From: DATATV01 sp036268615
GTDB taxonomy: Bacteria > Actinomycetota > Actinomycetes > Mycobacteriales > Pseudonocardiaceae
Length of the DNA stretch: 64,000 nt
Direction of reading: 5' to 3'
NCBI GenBank assembly: GCA_036268615.1
Contig: DATATV010000097.1
Location: 1-64,000, forward strand
A program made the position numbers and the translations under genes. Below the pieces are notes generated by a model. The model saw only the letters and a program-made list of their open reading frames with translations. It ran no database searches and was not told where the DNA came from. Shown here in pieces: positions 15,628 through 23,262 of this stretch (position 1 is its first letter; every line of letters starts with the position of its first letter).

Positions 15628-16701
15628 ATGAAGACACCGGTAAGTATCCGCGAGGTCGCGGCCTTGGCCAAGGTTTCGGTCGGCACAGTTTCCAATGTGC
15701 TGAATCGGCCGGACGTGGTCGCCCCGGCGACCCGGGAGCGGGTGCTGGCGGCCATCGCCGAACTCGGTTTCGTGCGCAACGAGTCGGCCCGGCAGTTGCG
15801 CTCGGGCACCGCGCGGGCGATCGGGCTGGTCGTGCTGGACGTGGCCAACCCGTTCTTCACCGACATGGCGCGCGGTGTCGAGGAGGCCGCGACCGAGGCC
15901 GGTCACGCGGTGATCCTCTGCAACACCGACGAGTCGATCGCCAAGGAGACGCGGCACCTGGAGCTGCTCGCCGAGCAGCGCGTGCACGGCGTGCTGATCA
16001 CGCCGGCCGACCCGTCGCTGGAGGGCGTGCGCAAGCTGCGCGAGCGCGGGGTGTCGGTGGTGCTGCTGGACTACCCGGCCGAGTTGCCCGACACCTGCTC
16101 GGTGGCGGTGGACGACCGGACCGGCGGCGAGCTCGCGGTGACCCATCTGCTGGCCGAGGGGCACGACGAGATCGTCATGGTCAACGGTGCCTCCCGGCTC
16201 AACCAGGCCCGCGAGCGGCACGCCGGCGCGCTGGACGCGCTGCGCAAGGCCGGCCGGGACGAGAGCGTGCTCCAGGTGATCGAGGTGCCGGCGTTCAACG
16301 TCGCCGGCGGACTGCGCGCCGGCGAACAACTGCTGGCCAGGGCACACCGGCCCAGCGCGGTGTTCTGCGGCAACGACCTGCTCGCGCTGGGCGTGTTGCA
16401 GGTGATGGTGCGGGCCGGCGTGCGGGTGCCCGACGACGTGGCGATCGTCGGCTACGACGACATCGACTTCGCCGCCGCCGCGGCCGTGCCGCTGACCTCG
16501 GTGCGCCAGCCGCGCCAGCAGATCGGCCGCACCGCCGCCCAACTGGTGATCGCCGAGACCCAGGCGCCCGAGGAACACGAGCACCTGCACATCACCTTCA
16601 GCCCCGAGCTGGTCATCCGCGAGTCCAGCCGACGTACGCACAAACCCAAGCGCTCGCGTAACGTCAGCACCCGCAACTCACCCCTGGCAGCCGGGAGGTA
16701 A
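15628..16701 (+). CDS. rhaR: LacI-family transcriptional regulator of the rhamnose operon
   Basis: 357 aa. The N-terminal LacI HTH reads VSIREVAALAKVSVGTVSNVLNRPD with the hinge-helix region ARQLRSGTA; a periplasmic-binding-like effector domain follows (GLVVLDVANPFFTDMARG, GYDDIDFAAAAAVPLTSVRQP). It lies divergent from rhaT and next to lutABC, so it likely represses the rhamnose operon and possibly lut in the absence of rhamnose. The C-terminal tail is basic and unusual in length (HKPKRSRN). The next gene starts 4 nt after the stop, suggesting a shared transcript. Confidence 0.9.
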   Translation: MKTPVSIREVAALAKVSVGTVSNVLNRPDVVAPATRERVLAAIAELGFVRNESARQLRSGTARAIGLVVLDVANPFFTDMARGVEEAATEAGHAVILCNTDESIAKETRHLELLAEQRVHGVLITPADPSLEGVRKLRERGVSVVLLDYPAELPDTCSVAVDDRTGGELAVTHLLAEGHDEIVMVNGASRLNQARERHAGALDALRKAGRDESVLQVIEVPAFNVAGGLRAGEQLLARAHRPSAVFCGNDLLALGVLQVMVRAGVRVPDDVAIVGYDDIDFAAAAAVPLTSVRQPRQQIGRTAAQLVIAETQAPEEHEHLHITFSPELVIRESSRRTHKPKRSRNVSTRNSPLAAGR

Positions 16702-16704
16702 TCG

Positions 16705-17430
16705 GTGCGGGTCGCACTGTTCGCCACGTGCATGACGGACACCTTCTTCCCGGAGACCGCCAAGTCCGTGGTCCGGCTGCTGGAACGGCTCGGCTGCGCG
16801 GTGGAGTTCCCGCTCGCCCAGACCTGCTGCGGCCAGATGCACTTCAACACCGGATATCCCGACCAGGCAAAGGATCTGGCCCTCGCCTACGGGGACGTGT
16901 TCGCCGGCTACGACGCGGTGGTCGCGCCGTCCGGGTCGTGCGCGGGCATGGTCCGGGACGTGTACCCGCGGCTGTGCGGGGACCTGCCCGCCGGGCCGAC
17001 CTACGAGCTGTCGGAGTTCCTGATCGACGTGCTGGGGGTGGCCGACGTGGGCGCCTACTTCCCGCACCGGGTCACCTATCACCCGACCTGCCACTCGCTG
17101 CGCATGCTCGGCGTCGGTGACCGGCCGCTGCGGCTGCTGCGCTCGGTGCGCGGGCTCAACCTGGTCGAACTGCCACAGGCCGAGTCGTGCTGCGGTTTCG
17201 GCGGCACGTTCGCGGTGAAGAACGCCGACACCTCGACGGCGATGCTCGGCGACAAGATGCGCGCGGTCGCCGACACCGGCGCGGAAGTCCTGACCGCGGG
17301 CGACAACTCGTGCCTGATGCACATCGGTGGCGGCCTGTCCCGGATGCGCACCGGCGTGCGCACCGTGCACCTCGCCGACATCCTGGCCAGCACCGAGGAG
17401 GACCCATGGACGCCGTCCGCAACCCGGTGA
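16705..17430 (+). CDS. lutA: L-lactate dehydrogenase complex subunit LutA
   Basis: 241-aa CCG-domain Fe-S oxidoreductase. Two cysteine-rich motifs are visible: QTCCGQMHFNTG and AESCCGFGGTFAVK, with TYHPTCHSLRMLG between them, as in LutA/YkgE. It forms, with LutB and LutC, the L-lactate oxidation complex. GTG at 16705 follows GGGAGG of the preceding gene end by 7 nt. Its placement behind the rhamnose regulator fits use of the L-lactate produced by RhaD/W. Confidence 0.93.
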   Translation: MRVALFATCMTDTFFPETAKSVVRLLERLGCAVEFPLAQTCCGQMHFNTGYPDQAKDLALAYGDVFAGYDAVVAPSGSCAGMVRDVYPRLCGDLPAGPTYELSEFLIDVLGVADVGAYFPHRVTYHPTCHSLRMLGVGDRPLRLLRSVRGLNLVELPQAESCCGFGGTFAVKNADTSTAMLGDKMRAVADTGAEVLTAGDNSCLMHIGGGLSRMRTGVRTVHLADILASTEEDPWTPSATR

Positions 17431-18842
17431 CCTGGCTGGGCACGCCGGAGTTCCCGAAGGCGGCCCGGACCGCGCTGGCCAACACGCAGCTGCGCAACAA
17501 TCTGCGGGCCGCGACCACCACCATCCGCACCAAGCGCGCCGGCGTGGTGGCCGAGCTGGACGACTGGGAGCAGCTTCGCCTTGCCGGCGAGGCGATCAAG
17601 AACGACGTACTGTCCCGTTTGGACGAATACCTGGTCGAGCTGGAGGCGTCGGTCACCGCCCGCGGCGGCATCGTGCACTGGGCCAGGGACGCGGCCGAGG
17701 CCAACCAGATCGTGCTGGACATCGCGCGGGCCAAGGGCACCGACGAGGTGGTCAAGGTCAAGTCGATGGCCACCGCGGAGATCGGCCTGAACGAGGCGCT
17801 GGAAGCCGGCGGCGTGCACGCCATCGAGACCGACCTGGCCGAACTGATCGTCCAGTTGGGACACGACCGGCCCAGTCACATCCTGGTCCCGGCGATCCAC
17901 CGTAACCGTTCGGAGATCAGGGAGATCTTCCGCCGGGAGATGCCCGGTGCGGCGAGCGACCTGTCCGACGAGCCGCGCGAACTGGCCGGCGCGGCCCGCC
18001 AGTACCTGCGGCAGAAGTTCCTGTCCGCGAAGGTCGCGGTGAGCGGCGCCAACTTCGGTGTGGTGGACACCGGGTCGATCGTCGTGGTCGAGTCCGAGGG
18101 CAACGGCCGGATGTGCCTGACGCTGCCGGAAACCCTGGTCACCGTGATGGGCATCGAGAAGCTCGTGCCCAGCTGGCAGGACCTTGAGGTCTTCCTGCAA
18201 CTGCTCCCCCGCTCGTCCACGGCCGAACGGATGAACCCGTACACGTCGATCTGGAGCGGCGTGACGCCCGGCGACGGCCCGCAGGAGTTCCACCTGGTAT
18301 TGCTGGACAACGGCCGCACCGCGACACTGGCCGACACCGTCGGCCGGCAGGCGCTGCGCTGCATCCGCTGCTCGGCCTGCCTGAACGTGTGCCCGGTCTA
18401 CGAGCGCACCGGCGGCGAGGCGTACGGCTCGGTGTATCCCGGGCCGATCGGCGCGATCCTCGCCCCGCAACTGGCCGACAACCCGCACGACAAGCAGGCC
18501 GCGTCGCTGCCCTACGCGTCGACCCTGTGCGGGGCGTGTTACGAGGTCTGCCCGGTGCGGATCAACATTCCCGAGGTGCTCACCCACCTGCGCGCCGAGG
18601 TCGTCGCGGCCAAGGGCAAGCGCACGCCGGAGGCGCTGGCCATGTCCGCGCTGGCGTGGGTGCTGCGCGACCACCGCCGGTACGAGGCCGCGCAGAAGGC
18701 CGGCTCGCTGGCCCGGTTGATCTCCCGGGACGGCAAGATCAGCAAACTGCCCTGGCCGGGCTCGAAGTGGACCGCGTCGCGGGACGTGCCCGAGCCGCCG
18801 GCCGAGTCGTTCCGCAGCTGGTGGAGGCAGACCCATGGCTGA
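17406..18842 (+). CDS. lutB: L-lactate dehydrogenase complex iron-sulfur subunit LutB
   Basis: 478 aa. An N-terminal LUD domain (residues ~60-300) with NRSEIREIFRREMPG and SGANFGVVDTGSIVVVESEGN is followed by two 4Fe-4S ferredoxin motifs, CIRCSACLNVCPVY and CGACYEVCPVRINIPE, and a DUF3390-like C-terminus. ATG at 17406 overlaps the lutA end by 25 bp. It is the electron-transfer core of the lactate oxidase complex. Confidence 0.94.
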   Translation: MDAVRNPVTWLGTPEFPKAARTALANTQLRNNLRAATTTIRTKRAGVVAELDDWEQLRLAGEAIKNDVLSRLDEYLVELEASVTARGGIVHWARDAAEANQIVLDIARAKGTDEVVKVKSMATAEIGLNEALEAGGVHAIETDLAELIVQLGHDRPSHILVPAIHRNRSEIREIFRREMPGAASDLSDEPRELAGAARQYLRQKFLSAKVAVSGANFGVVDTGSIVVVESEGNGRMCLTLPETLVTVMGIEKLVPSWQDLEVFLQLLPRSSTAERMNPYTSIWSGVTPGDGPQEFHLVLLDNGRTATLADTVGRQALRCIRCSACLNVCPVYERTGGEAYGSVYPGPIGAILAPQLADNPHDKQAASLPYASTLCGACYEVCPVRINIPEVLTHLRAEVVAAKGKRTPEALAMSALAWVLRDHRRYEAAQKAGSLARLISRDGKISKLPWPGSKWTASRDVPEPPAESFRSWWRQTHG

Positions 18843-19458
18843 TGCGCGTACCGACATGCTCGCCCGGATTCGCGGCGCGCTGGCCGACCGCCCGAAGGCC
18901 GCGCCGGTCCCCCGGGACTACCAGCGCGACCGGCCGCTGGGCGGCCTGGTTGAACTCGCCGCGGAGCGGATCGCCGACTACAAGGCCACTGTGCACCGGG
19001 TGACCGCCGCCGGGCTGGTCGAGCTGATCACCGCCCGGCTGGCCGAGCAGGGAGCGCGCCGGATGATCGCCCCGCCCGGCCTGCCCGAGCAGTGGCGGGT
19101 CGACGGGATCACCTGGTTGACCGACACGGCCGACGCGCCGCTGTCGGTGACCGACCTCGACGGCGCCGACGGTGTGCTCACCGGCGCGGCGCTGGCCATC
19201 GCCGAGACCGGCACGATCGTCCTGGACGCCGGGCCCGACCAGGGCCGGCGCGCGCTGACCCTGGTGCCCGACTACCACCTGTGCGTGCTGCGGTCCGACC
19301 AGGTGGTCGGCACGGTGCCCGCGGCGATCACCGCGCTCACCGCGGACCGCCCGGTGACGTTCATCAGCGGCCCGTCGGCGACCAGTGACATCGAGTTCAA
19401 CCGGGTCGAGGGCGTGCACGGTCCGCGCACCCTGGACGTGCTCATCGTCGAGGGCTGA
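18835..19458 (+). CDS. lutC: L-lactate dehydrogenase complex subunit LutC
   Basis: 207-aa LUD-domain protein. ARTDMLARIRGAL is the usual N-terminal helix, and VTDLDGADGVLTGAALAIAETGTIVLDAG followed by SGPSATSDIEFNRVEGVHGP is the LutC hallmark. It overlaps lutB by 8 bp and is the last gene of the unit. A weak inverted repeat (CCCGAT/ATCGGG, 19475-19503) follows the stop and might end transcription. Confidence 0.93.
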   Translation: MADARTDMLARIRGALADRPKAAPVPRDYQRDRPLGGLVELAAERIADYKATVHRVTAAGLVELITARLAEQGARRMIAPPGLPEQWRVDGITWLTDTADAPLSVTDLDGADGVLTGAALAIAETGTIVLDAGPDQGRRALTLVPDYHLCVLRSDQVVGTVPAAITALTADRPVTFISGPSATSDIEFNRVEGVHGPRTLDVLIVEG

Positions 19459-19620
19459 GACCGATCACACCGCACCCGATCGGCACTCTCGGTCACCATC
19501 GGGAAAGCCTTTTCCTGGCTGCGGACGGATCAGCGCGATAGCCCGAAAGGCGCTACCGTGGGGCGGCCGATGAGGCCACGGGCACTTTGGCTCTAGTCCG
19601 ATGGTCAGCGAAGCGACACC

Positions 19621-19995
19621 GTGAGCGCGATGGCCGAGACGGATGGACTCGAATTACTGGACCGCACGGAGTGCCTGGCCCTGCTCCGCACCGTGGGGTT
19701 CGGTCGGGTCGTGTTCACCAACCGCGCACTGCCCGCGGTCCGGCCGGTCCGCTTCACCCTGGACGGCGACTCGCTGTTGCTGGCGCCGATCCCCGAGGGT
19801 GGCCCGGTCACCGAGACACCCGGCGCGGTGCTCGCCTTCGAGGCCGACTCGTTCAGCGCCGATCTGACCACCGGGTGGTACGTGGTCGTGGTCGGTCGGG
19901 CGGACGACACGGGGATCGGAATCGAACTGGTCAGAGGTTGGCGGCTGGCGACCCGACCCGAGCCTGCCGAGCCGGAGGTGGTCCGCCCCGCGTAA
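19621..19995 (+). CDS. Pyridoxamine 5'-phosphate oxidase-like split-barrel protein
   Basis: 124 aa, a small flavin-reductase-type split barrel of the family with N-terminal LLDRTECLALLRTVGFGRVVFTNRALPAVRPVRF, common in actinobacteria beside DosR-type regulators. It may bind F420, FMN or heme. GTG at 19621 is taken, with ATG at 19630 as alternative; no strong ribosome site is visible. It precedes a DevS-like kinase and shares its direction, so it may belong to the same redox/hypoxia response (inference). Confidence 0.8.
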   Translation: MSAMAETDGLELLDRTECLALLRTVGFGRVVFTNRALPAVRPVRFTLDGDSLLLAPIPEGGPVTETPGAVLAFEADSFSADLTTGWYVVVVGRADDTGIGIELVRGWRLATRPEPAEPEVVRPA

Positions 19996-20045
19996 CGAAA
20001 GCGACACGCGAACCGACCTGACCAGGGGGCGGAAAGGTCGTGGTC

Positions 20046-21602
20046 GTGAGCGATTCCGGTGTGCGCGGACTGCGTGACGCGGCCACCGGTGGCGCGCGGG
20101 ATCTCACTCTGGCCGATGTCCTGTCCGGAATCCTGAGTTCCGCCCGTGACCTGTCCGGCGCGTGTTTCGCGGCGCTGCGCACCGACCGGATCGTGCTGGA
20201 CACCATCGAGATCGGCGAGCGCCCGCCGTGTGACTCCCAGCCCGCCGGACACGTGCTCGACGTGCCGATCCAGGCCGGCGAGACGCTCGCCGGCAACCTG
20301 TATCTGGCCGGCAAGCGGGACGGCCGGAACTTCACCGACCAGGACACCGCGGTGGTCGCCGCGCTCGCCGCCACCGCCGGCATCGCCATCGAGAACGCCA
20401 CCCTGTTCGAGCGCAACCAGCAACGCGAGCTGTGGCTGAGCGCATCGCAGGACGTGACCAGCGCGCTGCTCACCGGTGCCGACCACGGCGCCACGCTCCG
20501 GCTGATCGCCCGGCGGGCCCGGGAGGTCGCCTCGGCCGCCATCGCCGCCATCGCGCTGCCCGTCTCCGAGGACGACGATCAGCTCGTCTACCAGGTGGTC
20601 GACGGACCGGAGAGCGCCGAGGTGGACCCGTTCCGGGGTCGGATCGTGTCGGTGAAGGGCACGGCCAGCGGCAAGGCGTTCCTCTCCGGGCGCGCGGTCG
20701 CCGTGCGCGACGTGGGCACCGACATCCACGACTGGGGCAAGCAGGCCGGCATCGACCTGGCGCCCTGGGTCGCCGACCTGGACTCGACCGTGTTCGCCCC
20801 GATGGTCGTCGGCGAGCGACGGCTGGGCGTGCTGATGGTCGCGAAGTTCGCCGACGGCCGGCCGTTCCACGCGTCGGAGACCCCACTGGTGCAGGCGTTC
20901 GCCGGGCAGGCCGCGCTGGTGCTGGAGTTCGCCAGGGCCGAGGACGACCGGGAGCGGCTGGCGGTGCTGTCCGACCGTGATCGGATCGCCCGTGACCTGC
21001 ACGATCTCGTCGTGCAGCGGTTGTTCGCCGTCGGCCTCGGCTTGCAGGGCCTCGGCCGGCTGGTGACGACGCCGGACAAGTCCGAGCGGGTCCTCGGCCT
21101 GATCCGGGACATCGACCGGACCATCATGGACGTTCGCAACACGATCTTCTCCTTGCAGGACAACAGTCCTGGCCTGACCGGGCTGCGCTCGGAACTGCTC
21201 CGCATCGCGCACGAGGCAGCGGGTACGCTGGGCGTGGAGCCGAGAATCGGCTTCGACGGTCCGGTCGATTCCGTTGTGCCCTCTGCGGTCCGGCCCGATC
21301 TACTGGCCACGCTGCGCGAGGCGCTGTCCAATGTGGCCAGGCATGCCGAGGCCAACCGGGTGAGCGTCGAGGTCGGCGTCGACCGGGCGGGTTCGGTGCT
21401 CACGCTCGAAGTCAGCGACAACGGAGTCGGCTTGCCCCGCGAGCTGACCCGGCGCGGTGGCCTGGCCAACATGGCCGAACGGGCGACCCGATGGAACGGA
21501 ACACTCGCCATTCACGATGTACCGGGTGGCGGCACACAACTGCGCTGGTCCGTACCCATCGGGCCAGCCAGATCCGGCGCGGCGCAAGGAAGTGCACCAT
21601 GA
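20046..21602 (+). CDS. GAF-domain sensor histidine kinase, DevS-like
   Basis: 518-aa soluble kinase. Two GAF domains occupy residues ~20-150 and ~165-310. The HisKA_3 box is RDRIARDLHDLVVQRLFAVG (phospho-His), and the HATPase has the N-box LREALSNVARHAEA, DNGVGLP and the GLANMAERA loop. This architecture is that of DevS/DosT, whose GAF-A binds heme; whether heme ligands exist here cannot be judged. GTG at 20046 has GGAAAGG 8 nt upstream; GTG at 20040 is possible. The stop overlaps the response regulator start by ATGA. Confidence 0.92.
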   Translation: MSDSGVRGLRDAATGGARDLTLADVLSGILSSARDLSGACFAALRTDRIVLDTIEIGERPPCDSQPAGHVLDVPIQAGETLAGNLYLAGKRDGRNFTDQDTAVVAALAATAGIAIENATLFERNQQRELWLSASQDVTSALLTGADHGATLRLIARRAREVASAAIAAIALPVSEDDDQLVYQVVDGPESAEVDPFRGRIVSVKGTASGKAFLSGRAVAVRDVGTDIHDWGKQAGIDLAPWVADLDSTVFAPMVVGERRLGVLMVAKFADGRPFHASETPLVQAFAGQAALVLEFARAEDDRERLAVLSDRDRIARDLHDLVVQRLFAVGLGLQGLGRLVTTPDKSERVLGLIRDIDRTIMDVRNTIFSLQDNSPGLTGLRSELLRIAHEAAGTLGVEPRIGFDGPVDSVVPSAVRPDLLATLREALSNVARHAEANRVSVEVGVDRAGSVLTLEVSDNGVGLPRELTRRGGLANMAERATRWNGTLAIHDVPGGGTQLRWSVPIGPARSGAAQGSAP

Positions 21603-22252
21603 CCATCTCGGTTTTCCTGCTGGACGACCACGAAGTGGTTCGGCACGGGCTGCGTGCGGTGCTGACCACCGAGCCCGACATCGAGATCGTGGACGAGGCG
21701 TCCACCACGGCCGAGGCGCTGGTGCGCATTCCGCTGGTCCGGCCGGACGTCGCCATCCTGGACGTGCGGCTGCCCGACGGCGAGGGCATCTCGGTCTGCC
21801 GGGAGATCCGGGCGAGCATGGCCGCGCCACCGGCCTGCCTGATGCTCACCTCGTACTCCGACGACGAGGCGCTGTTCGGCGCGATCATGGCCGGTGCGGC
21901 CGGGTACATGCTCAAGCAGGTCTCCGGCACCAACCTGGTGGCCGCGGTGCGCACGGTGGCGGCCGGCGGTTCGCTGCTGGACGCCCAGTTGACCGCGACC
22001 GTGCTGGGCCGGCTGCGCGGCGACTGGGGCGACCCGGACCCCCGCTACCAGCAGCTCAGCCCGCAGGAGCGCCGGGTGCTGGAGCTGATCGCCGACGGGC
22101 TGACCAACCGGCAGATCGCCACCCGGCTCTACCTGGCCGAGAAGACGGTCAAGAACTACGTGTCCTCGCTGCTGCACAAGCTCGGCTTCGAACGGCGCAC
22201 CGAGGCCGCCGTGTACGCGGCCAAGCGCAAGCCGCAGTCCATCGTTCGCTGA
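21599..22252 (+). CDS. NarL/DevR-like response regulator
   Basis: 217 aa. The receiver domain has the acidic pair LLDDHEVVRHGL, phospho-acceptor Asp in VAILDVRLPDGEG and the switch Thr/Lys (MLTSYSDD, MLKQVSG). The LuxR-type HTH is LSPQERRVLELIADGLTNRQIATRLYLAEKTVKNYVSSLL, with the KTVKNYVS recognition helix of DosR. It is coupled to the kinase gene. The C-terminal KRK tail is basic. It is probably the regulator of a redox or hypoxia regulon; no clear DosR box was found in the window. Confidence 0.93.
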   Translation: MTISVFLLDDHEVVRHGLRAVLTTEPDIEIVDEASTTAEALVRIPLVRPDVAILDVRLPDGEGISVCREIRASMAAPPACLMLTSYSDDEALFGAIMAGAAGYMLKQVSGTNLVAAVRTVAAGGSLLDAQLTATVLGRLRGDWGDPDPRYQQLSPQERRVLELIADGLTNRQIATRLYLAEKTVKNYVSSLLHKLGFERRTEAAVYAAKRKPQSIVR

Positions 22253-22295
22253 CCGTCCTACACTGGACCGCACCTCGGTGATGAGGAGGTGCGGG

Positions 22296-23165
22296 GTGCC
22301 CACTGAGCTGGGTCTGGCGGACACGAACGGCATCCTGCGCCAGCCGTGGATCCGGCCGGACCGCACCAGTGCCGGCCTCGGCTGGGACCAGCTCTACCTG
22401 TCCACCCAGCACGAGTTGCCCTACCGGTCGAGCTTCGCCGCCGCCGACACGCACCTGCTGATCCTGCACCTCAACGGTCCGGTGACCGTGCGCCGCGGCG
22501 GCCGGGGGCCGGCCCATCCGGTGCCGGCCGGCGCGTTCTTCCTGCACCCCGCGGGCCGCGAACTGGCCGTCGAACTCGGTGGCGAACTGGACACCGTGCA
22601 CGCCTACCTGCCCGACCGGGTGATCCAGCAGGCGACCGACGCCGAGCAGCCGGTCGAACTGGCCGAGGAGTTGGGCACCGTCGACCCGCTGGCCGAGCAG
22701 CTGATCCTCACCCTGGACGGCGTGCTGCGACAGTGGGAACCGACCGCGCGCACCTACGTGGACCACCTCGGCGGCCTGCTCGCCGCCCAACTGGGCCGCC
22801 GGCACAGCGTCCGCGGCCCGGTCTCGGACAGCGCCCGGTCCGGCCTGTCCGATCGGCAGTTGAGTGCCGTGCGCGACCTGATGGCCGCCCGACTGGCCGA
22901 ACCGCTGCCGCTGGCCGAACTCGCCGCGGTGGCCGGGCTGAGCGTCAGCCAGTTCACCCGGCGGTTCAAGGCGACCACCGGGGAGGCGCCGCACCGGTTC
23001 CTGATCCGGCTGCGGGTGGATCAGGCGTGCCGGCTGCTGCGCACCAGCGACCTGCCGATCGCCCGGGTCGCCACCCACTGCGGGTTCTCCCACCAGGAGC
23101 ACCTGAGCCGGGTGCTGCGGACCCGGTTGAACACGACACCGGGAGCGGTCCGCCGGTCCAGGTGA
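22296..23165 (+). CDS. AraC-family transcriptional regulator
   Basis: About 289 aa. An N-terminal cupin/AraC_binding_2-like domain (RSSFAAADTHLLILHLNGP) precedes the double HTH: LAELAAVAGLSVSQFTRRFKATTGEAPHRFL and IARVATHCGFSHQEHLSRVLRTRLNTTPGAVR. GTG at 22296 is preferred because GAGGAGG lies 7 nt upstream; earlier in-frame starts at 22278 and 22281 overlap this ribosome site. It precedes the hydroxyquinol genes in the same direction and probably activates them. Confidence 0.88.
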   Translation: MPTELGLADTNGILRQPWIRPDRTSAGLGWDQLYLSTQHELPYRSSFAAADTHLLILHLNGPVTVRRGGRGPAHPVPAGAFFLHPAGRELAVELGGELDTVHAYLPDRVIQQATDAEQPVELAEELGTVDPLAEQLILTLDGVLRQWEPTARTYVDHLGGLLAAQLGRRHSVRGPVSDSARSGLSDRQLSAVRDLMAARLAEPLPLAELAAVAGLSVSQFTRRFKATTGEAPHRFLIRLRVDQACRLLRTSDLPIARVATHCGFSHQEHLSRVLRTRLNTTPGAVRRSR

Positions 23166-23172
23166 GGCACCT

Positions 23173-23202
23173 GTACAGGAACACGCGCCGATCGTGCAGG
23201 AA
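23173..23202. promoter_or_regulatory. Direct repeat, putative AraC-type binding site
   Basis: GTACAGGAA at 23173-23181 recurs as GTGCAGGAA at 23194-23202. The repeats are in the same orientation with a 21-bp period (two helical turns), the spacing expected for the two half-sites of an AraC-type activator. They lie between the AraC gene and the ring-cleavage gene it probably controls. Confidence 0.5.
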
Positions 23203-23262
23203 GTCCTACCCTCGGGCGATCGACACTGGATGACGATGCACACCTCCGGAGGCCCGATTCCG

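Noticed and set aside
19459..20045. DosR-type box upstream of the small flavin protein or kinase genes
   Set aside because: No good match to the usual 20-bp palindrome was seen by eye.
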